From the NCBI GenBank assembly GCA_004295045.1, contig SHND01000055.1, positions 12,105 to 76,104 on the forward strand: a stretch of DNA of 64,000 bases, in the 5' to 3' direction. Under the pieces are notes generated by a model. That model worked only from the letters and a program-made list of their open reading frames with translations. It was not told the DNA's origin and ran no database searches. This DNA comes from Chloroflexota bacterium (GTDB lineage Bacteria; Chloroflexota; Anaerolineae; UBA4142; SHND01). The first letter of the stretch is position 1, and each line of letters starts with the position of its first letter. This document shows, piece by piece, positions 50,219 through 59,224 of the stretch. The position numbers were made by a program, and so were the translations under genes.

Positions 50219-51166
50219 TCAACTGGCTGGGACAACTTTTTTGTTGTTGCGCCGCTTGACCAACGCGCGCACGATGAGGAAAAAGAGTACCACCGGCACC
50301 AGGAGAATCAAGAGCAGCGGAACGACAACCACCATAAAACGAATCGTCACTCCAACTAAACCTTGTAGCGCGGTCACAAGGTCGTTGAGCGAGGCGGCAA
50401 AAATCTCGCCGGGATTCCAGCCGGGCTTGCCCTCGACAACAATTTCCTCCACCGGCACAAGTTCAATGGTGTACGTTGCCAACGCGCTCGTATTCTGTAA
50501 ATAATTTTGGCGCCCTTTGATTTGTTCAATCTCACCGCGCACTTGCGTCAACTGATTGTACACCGCGAGAATGTCTTCGGCTTTGCCCGTGCGTTCGCGC
50601 ACCGTTTCCAAAAGTTTTTGCAGTTCGATTTCGTACGCTTCCAGATTCTTGCGCCGCGCTTCAAGGTCAACGTATTCAGCCGTCACATCATTCGAGTCGG
50701 CAGTTTCTTTGAGGACTTTGACGCCGAGCGCTTTGATTTGCGTGAGCGTCGAGTCCAGCGCGACGGCTGGAATGCGAACGTTGATGGTGCCGCGCAATTT
50801 GTTATCACCACGCGCGACAACATTTTTGCTTGCAATATAGCCGTTGACATTTTTTAGAATGTCTTGGATTTGCGTAATCGCTTGGGCGGTATCATTCACT
50901 TGCAGTGTTACAGAACCGGTATAGACGATCATGCGGTCTTGCGCTTGATCTGCTTCGTTACCCATCGGTGCGCCAGTCGGTTGCGCCGGAACGCTTTTGC
51001 GTTGATTCGTGCCGGGGACATCGCTGTTGGTTGTGCCGCCTTCTGCTTCAAGCGCGGATGGTAACAGTACGGGAGGCGCCGCTGTCGGCGCTGCCGCGGG
51101 CGCCGCGCAGCCGATGCCCAGCGCGAGAATTGCAATCAGAAGCGTGATCAGGACAAAGCGTTTCAT
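50219..51166 (-). CDS. DUF4349 lipoprotein
   Basis: The 315-residue protein has a lipoprotein signal with lipobox LALGIGC, a Pro/Ala/Thr linker, a DUF4349 domain (about 75-250; MIVYTGSVTLQVNDTAQAI, SNDVTAEYVDLEARRKNLEAYE and a coiled coil), and a C-terminal membrane helix (about 275-305) with a basic tail. It is anchored at both ends outside the membrane. Function unknown. GGAGG 6 bases before ATG 51166 decides the start. Confidence 0.9.
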   Translation of the reverse strand: MKRFVLITLLIAILALGIGCAAPAAAPTAAPPVLLPSALEAEGGTTNSDVPGTNQRKSVPAQPTGAPMGNEADQAQDRMIVYTGSVTLQVNDTAQAITQIQDILKNVNGYIASKNVVARGDNKLRGTINVRIPAVALDSTLTQIKALGVKVLKETADSNDVTAEYVDLEARRKNLEAYEIELQKLLETVRERTGKAEDILAVYNQLTQVRGEIEQIKGRQNYLQNTSALATYTIELVPVEEIVVEGKPGWNPGEIFAASLNDLVTALQGLVGVTIRFMVVVVPLLLILLVPVVLFFLIVRALVKRRNNKKVVPAS

Positions 51167-51305
51167 GTGTACCTCCATGATTGAGAACGACGATGACGGT
51201 GGATCGAGTGAACTCAACTCGACATCACACATTCAATTTATTTCAGCGATGAGACGCAACCTATTTCAAAAAAGTTCCGTTGAGAATTATTCCGCGAAAG
51301 GGTGT

Positions 51306-52037
51306 CTATGCGCCGTGCGCGAGCCGCGAAATCAAGCGCGGGGGGAAACTCAAGTTGACCATCGCGCGCTGGACGGTGGCTACATCATATTCGAGACGAT
51401 GGTGTGTGAGCAGCAGGGTAGAGGTATCCAGAATTGCAAAAGCGGCGCGCGGATCGCCATCGCGGGGTTGTCCGGCGCTGCCGGGGTTCAACAACAATTT
51501 CGGTTGCAGCAAGTACGGTTTCTTTTCAGGCAAATACTCTACCCGCAGCATTCGTTCTGCTTCGCGCAGACGATACGTGATGGGGCGATGCGTGTGTCCG
51601 AAAAAGCAAAATGAGGTGCTAAAGAATGGAAAATTGGCGAGCGCGACTTCTTCATTTTCAACATATTCCCAAATCGGATCGCGCGGACTGGCATGCACCA
51701 GCGTCAGATCGAATTCAGATAAAATTTGTTTCGGCGAGAGGGAGGCAAGCCACGCGCGGCTCGACGCTGACAAGGTGCGCATTGTCCACTCCAGCGCAGT
51801 CCGCGCCGTGCCGCGAAACTGATCGAGCGGCAAATCCCCCAACACGGCGCGATCGTGATTGCCCATCAGCGTGACAGCGTTCAAACCGCGCAGTCGCTCA
51901 ATACATTCGTTCGGCGCGGGTCCATAGCCCACGACATCGCCCAAGCACCAAATTGTGTCGTATGCCGGCGCACACGCCAAAATGGTCTCGAGCGCAACAA
52001 TGTTCGCATGAATGTCCGAGAGCAGCAAGACGCGCAT
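51306..52037 (-). CDS. Metallophosphoesterase (YfcE-like)
   Basis: The 243-residue protein has the calcineurin-like signatures LLSDIHANIVAL, WCLGDVVGYGP, LMGNHDRAV and FFGHTHRP, so the two-metal site is complete. It resembles YfcE/MJ0936-type phosphodiesterases of unknown physiological substrate. A TACAAT box 10 bases before ATG 52037 suggests a very short or absent leader; the longer frame upstream is not family-like. Confidence 0.92.
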   Translation of the reverse strand: MRVLLLSDIHANIVALETILACAPAYDTIWCLGDVVGYGPAPNECIERLRGLNAVTLMGNHDRAVLGDLPLDQFRGTARTALEWTMRTLSASSRAWLASLSPKQILSEFDLTLVHASPRDPIWEYVENEEVALANFPFFSTSFCFFGHTHRPITYRLREAERMLRVEYLPEKKPYLLQPKLLLNPGSAGQPRDGDPRAAFAILDTSTLLLTHHRLEYDVATVQRAMVNLSFPPRLISRLAHGA

Positions 52038-52154
52038 GATGGGTGCGATTGTAGCATAGAAAGAAAAACGCGCGCGCGTCGCACCGGCATCCAAGTTTGC
52101 CATAGCGCGTTCCCGCGAAATTGCGCTTGATTCCCTGCGCGCGCGAAAAGAGCA

Positions 52155-52221
52155 TTGACACGGCGGCGAGAGTGTGCTAAGTTAAAGCGAACGTTCGCCC
52201 GAACGTTCGCCCGAACGTTCG
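52155..52221 (+). promoter_or_regulatory. LacI-type regulator promoter with three tandem operators
   Basis: TTGACA (52155-52160), 17 bases, TAAGTT (52178-52183). Straight after it come three perfect 10-bp palindromes CGAACGTTCG at 52188-52197, 52200-52209 and 52212-52221, exactly 12 bases apart. The centre CG fits LacI-family operators. Autoregulation of the adjacent lacI-type gene is the obvious reading. Confidence 0.75.
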
Positions 52222-52245
52222 CAGCCCGTATTCTGGGAGACGCCC

Positions 52246-53262
52246 ATGCCTGCTCGTGTCACGATCAAAGATGTCGCCGCACAGGCGCACGTGAGCTATC
52301 AGACTGTCTCCAAAGTCCTCAACAACCAAGCTCAAGTTTCGGCAGACACCGAAAAACGCATTTGGCGCGCCGTCAAAAAACTGGGCTACGTCCCCAATCA
52401 TCGCGCCCGCGATCTGCGAATTCAACGCAGTCACATGCTCGGCTATTCGTGGCGTCCTGATACGCCCAATCAGATCAATCCGATCCTGGATATGTTTCTC
52501 CACAGCATGGTGGAAGCAGCGGATGCCAAGGGGTATCACATTTTGCCCTTTCCGCACTCTGATCCTGAAAATCACATTCATTCGTATCGCGATTTGATTC
52601 GCACCGGTCGCGTGGATGGATTCATTCTCTCCAGCGTGGAATATCAAGATTCACGCGTCAAGTTTTTGCGGCGCGAAAAATTTCCGTTCGTCGCGTTCGG
52701 CGAGGCGGACCCCGAAAGCGATTTGTTTGTGGATGTGGATGGGACGGCGGGAATGATGCTCGTCACGCAGCATCTCATTGCGCAAGGACACACCCGCATC
52801 GCCATCCTCGGTTGGCCCAAAACTTCGCGCGTCGGACAAAATCGGTTGGATGGCTATTTAAAGGCGATGCGTGAGGCGCGCTTGGAAACGCGCCCGGCAT
52901 GGATTGCGCGCGGCGAAGGGTCGTTCGACTTTGGTTACGAAACAACTCGCAAATGGCTCGACGCGCGCGTGCGTCCCACCGCGATCGCGGCGGTCACCGA
53001 TCTCTTGGCAGTGGGGGCGATGCGCGCGATTCAGGCAAGCGGTTTGCGCGTCGGAGCAGACATTGCCGTAACCGGCTTTGACGATACGCCGATGGCGCAG
53101 TATCTCACGCCCGCGCTCACTTCGATTCGACAGCCCATTTGGCAGGTTGGGCAGCAAGTCATCGAGTTGTTGGTTAATTCTCTCGAACAAGCGCCGCTCG
53201 CGGAAACACAGGTTATTTTGAAACCCGAATTAATCGTTCGAGAATCATCGGTTGGACGTTAG
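52246..53262 (+). CDS. LacI-family transcriptional regulator
   Basis: The 338-residue regulator has the N-terminal helix-turn-helix VTIKDVAAQAHVSYQTVSKVLN and hinge helix, followed by a periplasmic-binding-protein-like sugar domain (GFILSSVEYQD, RIAILGWPKTSRVGQNRLDGY, TAIAAVTDLLAVGAMRAIQ, ITVTGFDDTP-type end). It precedes a sugar ABC transporter and a GH65 phosphorylase and probably senses their sugar. The gene carries three tandem palindromes between its promoter and ATG. Confidence 0.94.
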   Translation: MPARVTIKDVAAQAHVSYQTVSKVLNNQAQVSADTEKRIWRAVKKLGYVPNHRARDLRIQRSHMLGYSWRPDTPNQINPILDMFLHSMVEAADAKGYHILPFPHSDPENHIHSYRDLIRTGRVDGFILSSVEYQDSRVKFLRREKFPFVAFGEADPESDLFVDVDGTAGMMLVTQHLIAQGHTRIAILGWPKTSRVGQNRLDGYLKAMREARLETRPAWIARGEGSFDFGYETTRKWLDARVRPTAIAAVTDLLAVGAMRAIQASGLRVGADIAVTGFDDTPMAQYLTPALTSIRQPIWQVGQQVIELLVNSLEQAPLAETQVILKPELIVRESSVGR

Positions 53263-53391
53263 ACAGAGTACCCCACTCTGGATTGTGAAAGGAGGTTCGA
53301 ACGAAGCGCACAAATTCATTCCAAACGAATATTCCACAATGTAAAATCCAAATTTAGGAAAAACTCCACGTAAGGCGAAGGAGGAAAAGAA

Positions 53392-54732
53392 ATGAACAAG
53401 CAGATTTTGATTGTCCTCGCCACATTGCTAGTGGTGAGTATTGTGATTGTTGGTTGCGGCGGCGCTGCTGCGCCCACTTCCGCACCACCGACGACTGCAC
53501 CGCAACCGACCACTGCACCCCAAGCCACGACCGCACCGGAACCGACTACCGCGCCGCAAGCCACCACCGCGCCGCAGCCAACGCAAGCCCCCGCAGGGGA
53601 AGCTGCGAAATTGCAGCTGCTCGGTTGGTCTGCGTCCGATGTAGAAAACGAGACGCTCAAGCAGGTCGTCGCGGATTGGAACGCTTCGCAAAAAGATTTC
53701 GTCGCTTCGTTTGACGCGTCGCCGAATTACGACCAATCGCTTCAAACCGCGCTCGCGGGCGGACAGCCGCCGGACGTCTTTTATATTGACAGCTTAAAGT
53801 TCCCCGACTTTATCAAGAACGACGTACTCGCCGTACCGCCAGCGGGAGCCATCGCGAATCCTGATGATTTCTATCCGTCGCTCCGCGAAGCATTTACGGC
53901 GAACGGCACGTTCTATTGTCCGCCCAAAGATTTTTCGACGCTCGCGTTGATTTACAACAAAAAGATGCTCGATGATGCGGGTGTCAAGGTGCCAACGAAT
54001 TGGGATGAACTCGCCGCTGCCTCCAAGAAATTAACGGATTCGGGCAAAGGCGTGTACGGCATGTCGCTTTCGGCGGACGCCGCGCGCTGGGTCGCGTTTC
54101 TGTATCAAGCGGGTGGAGAAGTGATAGGCAAAGACGGCAAAATGAACATCAACACTCCCGAAGCCAAGCAAGCGCTCGATTTCTATACGGGCATGTTGGT
54201 GGATGGTTCTGCGGTCACGCCGGACAAAGTGGATTCGGGTTGGAATGGTGAAGCGTTCGGCAAAGAAAAGGTTGCGATGGTTGTCGAAGGCAACTGGATC
54301 GTGCCGTTCCTGAAAAAAGATTATCCGAACGTAGACTTTGGCATCGCGGAATTGCCCGCGGGTCCCAAAGGCAAAGCGACGATGGCGTTCACCGTTTGTT
54401 ACGGTGTACCAAAGAATGGCGCAAACATCGCGGGTTCATGGAAATTGGTTGATGCGCTGACCAATGAAGCAGGCATGAAAAAATGGACGGATCTCGGACT
54501 CGCGATGCCTACGCGTAAATCACTGCGCGACGGCTGGATCGCCGAGTTCCCCGATCTGAAAGTGTTCCTCGACGGTGCGGACTATTCGCACCCGTGGCAG
54601 TTCGCGCCCGGCTTTACCGCCGTCACGGATGCCATCAACAAAGGAATTCAAGAGATCGCCGCCGGACAGGCGACATCGGAATCGGTTCTGAAAACAGTCC
54701 AAAGCGCCGGTGAAGATGTATTAGGCAAGTAA
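53392..54732 (+). CDS. Sugar ABC transporter substrate-binding lipoprotein
   Basis: The 446-residue family 1 binding protein is a lipoprotein (lipobox IVIVGC). A Thr/Ala/Pro-Gln linker of six imperfect TTAPQ units separates the anchor from the sugar-binding domain (from about residue 65; LQLLGWSASDVENETLKQVV, PPDVFYIDSLKFPDF). It delivers sugar to the two permeases encoded next. AGGAGG precedes the ATG. The ATPase of the transporter is not in the window; a shared MsmK/MalK-type ATPase is assumed. Confidence 0.93.
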   Translation: MNKQILIVLATLLVVSIVIVGCGGAAAPTSAPPTTAPQPTTAPQATTAPEPTTAPQATTAPQPTQAPAGEAAKLQLLGWSASDVENETLKQVVADWNASQKDFVASFDASPNYDQSLQTALAGGQPPDVFYIDSLKFPDFIKNDVLAVPPAGAIANPDDFYPSLREAFTANGTFYCPPKDFSTLALIYNKKMLDDAGVKVPTNWDELAAASKKLTDSGKGVYGMSLSADAARWVAFLYQAGGEVIGKDGKMNINTPEAKQALDFYTGMLVDGSAVTPDKVDSGWNGEAFGKEKVAMVVEGNWIVPFLKKDYPNVDFGIAELPAGPKGKATMAFTVCYGVPKNGANIAGSWKLVDALTNEAGMKKWTDLGLAMPTRKSLRDGWIAEFPDLKVFLDGADYSHPWQFAPGFTAVTDAINKGIQEIAAGQATSESVLKTVQSAGEDVLGK

Positions 54733-54737
54733 TACCC

Positions 54738-54861
54738 GACGTGGCAGGTTTTCGGAAACCTGTCACGTCTAGTGAGAATGGTCGTGGCAGAGACACGCGG
54801 CCATTCTTCTCTCCTCCGTAGGGCAAGTGGGGCTCGGTTCATAGGTTCCCATTTGCCCTAC
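54738..54861 (+). other. Three consecutive hairpins between binding protein and permease genes
   Basis: Hairpin 1 (54738-54769): 14-bp stem GACGTGGCAGGTTT with loop TCGG. Hairpin 2 (54776-54806): GAATGG..CGTG with CACG..CCATTC. Hairpin 3 (54818-54861): GTAGGGCAAGTGGG with CCCATTTGCCCTAC. Together they probably stop part of the transcripts or protect the upstream mRNA, so that binding protein outnumbers permease. Confidence 0.65.
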
Positions 54862-54938
54862 CCAAAAATCTTTTCCAACGCCCGTCACAAAGGGTCGAAT
54901 GGAACAATGGAATCCCCATCACTTTTAGGGAGGATGCG

Positions 54939-55976
54939 ATGGCAGCCACACACATTGCTGGACAACGACGCCAAGAATTGATTGCGGGCTATTCGTTCAT
55001 CGCGCCTGCGCTGGTCATCTTGATCGTCTTTTTGTTCATCCCCATGTTCTTTACGTTGTGGATGAGTTTCCGCGACTGGGGTGGCATCACGCCGCCCAGC
55101 TTTTCCAGACCCGTGGGTTTGGAATGGTACCAAAAATTATTATTCCAAGACAATATTCGACGCAGCGAATTTTTTCTCGCGTTCAAGAATACTTTGTATT
55201 ACGCCGTCGGCGTCGTGCCAACGCAAACGGTCCTCGCCCTCATGCTCGCGGTGGTCGCAAATTCGGCGATCTTGCGCTTTAAAGGATTTTTTCGCACAAC
55301 CTTTTATTTTCCCTCCATTACCTCCTCCGTCGCCATCGGCTTGATCTTTCTCTGGATTTATCAAACGGGCGGCATCCTGAACCAAACCATCAAAATATTC
55401 TTTCCCGGTTACAAACCCATCAGCTGGATGAATGACCCATCGGGTTTGATTCACAATACTCTTGGTTTGTTCGGAATCACGATACGCACCGCGCCCACAT
55501 GGCTCACCGAAACGAATGTGCTTGGCTTGACGCTGTGGCAGTGGATCAGCGGACCAAGCGTGACAATGAGCGCGCTGATGATGCTCGTCGTGTGGACAAC
55601 AGCGGGGACGATGATGTTGGTTTTTCTCGCCGCGCTTCAAGATATTCCGCGTCCGTTGTACGAAGCCGCTTCGGTAGATGGCGCTTCGTGGTGGCAGCAA
55701 TTTTGGAATATCACGGTGCCGATGCTGCGCCCCACCATTTTCTTTGTCGTCACGCTTGGTCTCATCGGCACGTTTCAAGTCTTTGACCAAATGTATGTGA
55801 TGACCTCGGGCGGACCTGCGGGAACGACGACCTCACTTGCGTATTTGATTTATCGCGCGGGGTTCAATGATTCGCAGATGGGAATGGCGTCCGCGATCTC
55901 GGTGCTGCTTTTTATCATCATCTTTGTAATGACCATCATCCAACGCCGCCTCTTGGGCGACCGCGCCCAATCGTAA
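54939..55976 (+). CDS. Sugar ABC transporter permease (MalF-type)
   Basis: The 345-residue permease has six or more membrane helices and the EAA loop EAASVDGASWWQQFWNITVP that contacts the ATPase. It begins with a short cytosolic N terminus. GGGAGG precedes the ATG. It pairs with the next gene. Confidence 0.93.
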   Translation: MAATHIAGQRRQELIAGYSFIAPALVILIVFLFIPMFFTLWMSFRDWGGITPPSFSRPVGLEWYQKLLFQDNIRRSEFFLAFKNTLYYAVGVVPTQTVLALMLAVVANSAILRFKGFFRTTFYFPSITSSVAIGLIFLWIYQTGGILNQTIKIFFPGYKPISWMNDPSGLIHNTLGLFGITIRTAPTWLTETNVLGLTLWQWISGPSVTMSALMMLVVWTTAGTMMLVFLAALQDIPRPLYEAASVDGASWWQQFWNITVPMLRPTIFFVVTLGLIGTFQVFDQMYVMTSGGPAGTTTSLAYLIYRAGFNDSQMGMASAISVLLFIIIFVMTIIQRRLLGDRAQS

Positions 55977-55988
55977 AGGGAGTCGATC

Positions 55989-56891
55989 ATGGCTGAACGT
56001 GTTCAAACCCTCAATCCATCTGTCACGCGTCAACCGGGCAGCGCGCCCGAGTGGGTGCGTTCGCTCACGACGCTTGTACGGTACATCGTCCTTTTCGGAT
56101 TTGCGATTTTGTTTCTCGCGCCCTTTATCTTTGCGATTGCCAATTCGTTCAAGACCCCGCCGGACATTGCCGCCAATCCGCTAGCGCTGATTCCCAATCC
56201 GTTCACGTTGGAAAATTATCAGCGGCTCACGCAAGGCGCGGCGAACGTGCCATTGTGGACAATGAACAGTTTTATTTTCGCAATCGCGGTTACAATCTCG
56301 CGCGTCTTTTTGTGTTCGCTCGCCGGCTATGCGTTGGCGCGCGTACATTTTCCCGGGCGCAATCTTGTGTTTCTCGCCGTTCTCGCGACAATGATGATTC
56401 CCGGCGTCGTGCTGCTCATTCCGCGTTTCATCATTCTCAAACAACTGGGGCTGCTCGGCACTTATCAAGGCGGCATCTTGCCGATCATGGTGGATGCGTT
56501 CGGCATCTTTTTGATGAAACAATTTTTTGAATCGCTGCCGAGCGAAGTTGAAGAAGCCGCGCGCATTGACGGCGCGACGCCATTTCAAATTTTTTGGAGC
56601 GTCTCGTTACCGATGGCGACGGCGCCGCTCATCGCGCTGACGATTTTCGCGTTTCAAGGCACCTGGAACGAATTGCAGCATTTTCTCATCGCATTGGGAC
56701 CGACGGCGCGCGATTTGTGGCCCCTCACGTTAGGGCTTGCAACCTTGCGCGGCGCGGGGGTGGGACAGCAGCTCGACTTTGGACTTTTTCTCGCCGGTTC
56801 GCTGCTAATGACCTTGCCGATGGCGATTGTGTTTATCGTGTTCCAGCGCTATTTTGTCGAAAGTGGCAGCCACGCGGCGGTGAAAGGATAG
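55989..56891 (+). CDS. Sugar ABC transporter permease (MalG-type)
   Basis: The 300-residue permease has six membrane helices and the EAA loop EEAARIDGATPFQIFWSVSLP. It follows the first permease by 12 bases with GGGAG as ribosome site, and the GH65 gene follows after 27 bases, so transport and breakdown of the sugar are in one operon. Confidence 0.93.
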   Translation: MAERVQTLNPSVTRQPGSAPEWVRSLTTLVRYIVLFGFAILFLAPFIFAIANSFKTPPDIAANPLALIPNPFTLENYQRLTQGAANVPLWTMNSFIFAIAVTISRVFLCSLAGYALARVHFPGRNLVFLAVLATMMIPGVVLLIPRFIILKQLGLLGTYQGGILPIMVDAFGIFLMKQFFESLPSEVEEAARIDGATPFQIFWSVSLPMATAPLIALTIFAFQGTWNELQHFLIALGPTARDLWPLTLGLATLRGAGVGQQLDFGLFLAGSLLMTLPMAIVFIVFQRYFVESGSHAAVKG

Positions 56892-56918
56892 TTACGCAAT
56901 CCTGCAAGGTGATTCTCG

Positions 56919-59099
56919 ATGAATCTCTGGACAATTCAAGAAGCAGACTTTACGCCCGCGACCCAGCATCACAAAGAAACCATTTTTACGACAGGCAACG
57001 GTTACCTTGCGACGCGCGGCACATTCGAAGAAGGATTTCCCAATGACCGCCGCGCGACATTTTTGCATGGTGTTTTTGACGCCGCGCCGCTCGTCGTCAC
57101 AGAATTGGCGAACGCACCCGATTGGCTCCCGTTTGAAATTTTTTTGAATGGCGAACGCTTTGCGTTGGATCGCGGCAGTGTAATTTCATTTGAACGCGCG
57201 CTCGATTTACGGAATGGCGTTCTCACGCGTCGCGTTGAATGGGAATCGCCGCGCGGCGAACGCGCGGCGATTGTATTTGAGCGCTTTGCCTCGCTTGCCG
57301 CGCTGCACGCGTTGTTTTTGCGCGTGCGCGTGACGCCGCAGCACGCGAGCGAAATACACGTGCGCGCCGGTTTGAACGGCACCCCGATCAGCGAGGGCTC
57401 GCAAGGCGAAAGACTGCTGCATTGGAATTGGCAGGGACAGGGGGCGCGCGATGGGAACGTTTTTTTGCAGGCGCGCACATTCCATTCCGACATTGAACTC
57501 GGCGCGGCGATGCGCGTGACGACAACGTTAGGGAATGAAGTGGCGCGCGAATTTTGGGATGTGCGCGGCGAGCCAACGCTGGCGCTGCGCGTCAACGCGG
57601 GCGCGGGTGAAACCGTGATGTTTGAAAAAACGGTTTCGTATTACACCTCGCGCGATGTAGAAAAAGCGCGTGTCGTTGAATGTGCGCTTCAGGAACTCGA
57701 CGCGCACAAAAATTGGGCGAGCGCGTATCAAGCGAATGCCGACGCGTGGCAAGAGGAATGGGAACGCACCGATGTTGTGATTGAAGGTGACGAAGAAGCG
57801 CAGTTGGCGCTGCGTTTCAATTTATTCCAAATGTTGATCGCCGCGCCGCGCCACGATGATCGTGTGAACATTGGCGCGAAAACGCTTTCGGGATTCGGCT
57901 ATCGCGGGCACGCGTTTTGGGACACGGAAATTTTCATGCTCCCGCTCTTTATTTACACCGCGCCGCACATTGCCAAAAATTTGTTGAACTATCGCTATCG
58001 TTTGCTGGATGCGGCGCGCGCCAAAGCAAAACAAAATGGGTTCGAGGGCGCGCAGTTTCCATGGGAGAGTGCGGACACGGGCGAGGAAGTGACGCCGACG
58101 TGGCTGCCGCATTACGCGGACCGCACGAAACTTATTCGCATCTGGACGGGCGACATTGAAATTCATATCTCGGCGGACATTGCGTATGCCGCGCATCAAT
58201 ACTGGGTCGCAACGGGTGATTACGAATGGTTGATCGCAAAAGGCGCGGAACTGATTTTGGATACGGCAAAGTTTTGGGCAGCGCGCGCGGAGTGGAACAA
58301 CGCGAACGCGCGTTACGAATACAATGACGTTATCGGACCGGACGAATATCACGAACACGTCAACAACAACTATTACACGAATCGCCTCGCGCAGTGGAAT
58401 TTGCAAACCGCGTTTGATACTTTGAATTGGCTCAACGAACACGCGCCCAAAAAAGCGCGCGAACTCGAGGCGCGTTTGGGCTTGAACGCCGCGCGTTTGG
58501 ACAAATGGCGCGACGTGATTGCCAAAATGTATTTGCCCGCGCTGCCGAACGGCTTGCTGCTGCAATTCCAAGATTATTTGCAGCGCACCGATGTTGATCT
58601 TGCCGCGCTCGAACCGCGCACAATTTCGGTGCAGCAGCATTTTGGAATTGAAGGCACGAACGAGACGCAAGTATTGAAACAGCCCGATGTGTTGATGCTG
58701 ATGTATCTATTGCAAAATAATTTTTCCGAAAAGCAAGTGCGGCTGAACTATGATTTCTATACGCCGCGCACAGACCACACTTTCGGCTCGTCATTGGGTC
58801 CTTCGATTCAGGCGATTATGGCGTGCAAGGTCGGCAAGCCCGACGACGCGTACGAACATTTCATCCGCGCCCTCCGCGCGGATTTGTACGATGTGCGCGG
58901 TAACGCGCACGACGGCATTCACGGCGCATCGGCGGGAGGAACGTGGCAAGCGGTTGTCTTTGGGTTTGGCGGCTTGCGCGTCACCAAAGAGGGCTGGAGC
59001 ATCGAACCGCGCTTGCCGCATCATTGGACGCGTCTCCAATTCCGATTTTTTTATCACGGCAAACAGGAGATTGTGGAAATTGTGGCAGATGGCGGATAG
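56919..59099 (+). CDS. GH65 disaccharide phosphorylase
   Basis: The 726-residue enzyme splits an alpha-linked glucose disaccharide with phosphate to beta-glucose 1-phosphate and glucose. It has an N-terminal beta-sandwich (about 1-260), a helical linker, the (alpha/alpha)6 barrel (about 310-680) and a short C-terminal sheet. The catalytic acid is Glu476 in VIGPDEYHEHV, and phosphate-site segments KQPDVLMLMYLL and HGASAGGTW are present. Maltose, trehalose, kojibiose or nigerose could be the substrate. The neighbouring beta-phosphoglucomutase supports a phosphorylase. The C terminus is slightly short. Confidence 0.92.
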   Translation: MNLWTIQEADFTPATQHHKETIFTTGNGYLATRGTFEEGFPNDRRATFLHGVFDAAPLVVTELANAPDWLPFEIFLNGERFALDRGSVISFERALDLRNGVLTRRVEWESPRGERAAIVFERFASLAALHALFLRVRVTPQHASEIHVRAGLNGTPISEGSQGERLLHWNWQGQGARDGNVFLQARTFHSDIELGAAMRVTTTLGNEVAREFWDVRGEPTLALRVNAGAGETVMFEKTVSYYTSRDVEKARVVECALQELDAHKNWASAYQANADAWQEEWERTDVVIEGDEEAQLALRFNLFQMLIAAPRHDDRVNIGAKTLSGFGYRGHAFWDTEIFMLPLFIYTAPHIAKNLLNYRYRLLDAARAKAKQNGFEGAQFPWESADTGEEVTPTWLPHYADRTKLIRIWTGDIEIHISADIAYAAHQYWVATGDYEWLIAKGAELILDTAKFWAARAEWNNANARYEYNDVIGPDEYHEHVNNNYYTNRLAQWNLQTAFDTLNWLNEHAPKKARELEARLGLNAARLDKWRDVIAKMYLPALPNGLLLQFQDYLQRTDVDLAALEPRTISVQQHFGIEGTNETQVLKQPDVLMLMYLLQNNFSEKQVRLNYDFYTPRTDHTFGSSLGPSIQAIMACKVGKPDDAYEHFIRALRADLYDVRGNAHDGIHGASAGGTWQAVVFGFGGLRVTKEGWSIEPRLPHHWTRLQFRFFYHGKQEIVEIVADGG

Positions 59100-59115
59100 C
59101 TGATGGCAGAAAGCA

Positions 59116-59224
59116 AAGGGCGGAATACAGAAAGTTCAACTGATTGCTGATTACTGATAACTGATTACTGATTACTATCGCACTATCGCACTATCACACT
59201 ATCTCACTCCCGCACCATCGCACT
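59116..59224. repeat. Heptamer array passing into an octamer array
   Basis: CTGATTG CTGATTA CTGATAA CTGATTA CTGATTA is followed by CTATCGCA CTATCGCA CTATCACA CTATCTCA CTCCCGCA CCATCGCA and then CTATG, where the ATG is the start codon of the phosphoglucomutase. This element has no clear complementary left arm. Confidence 0.85.
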
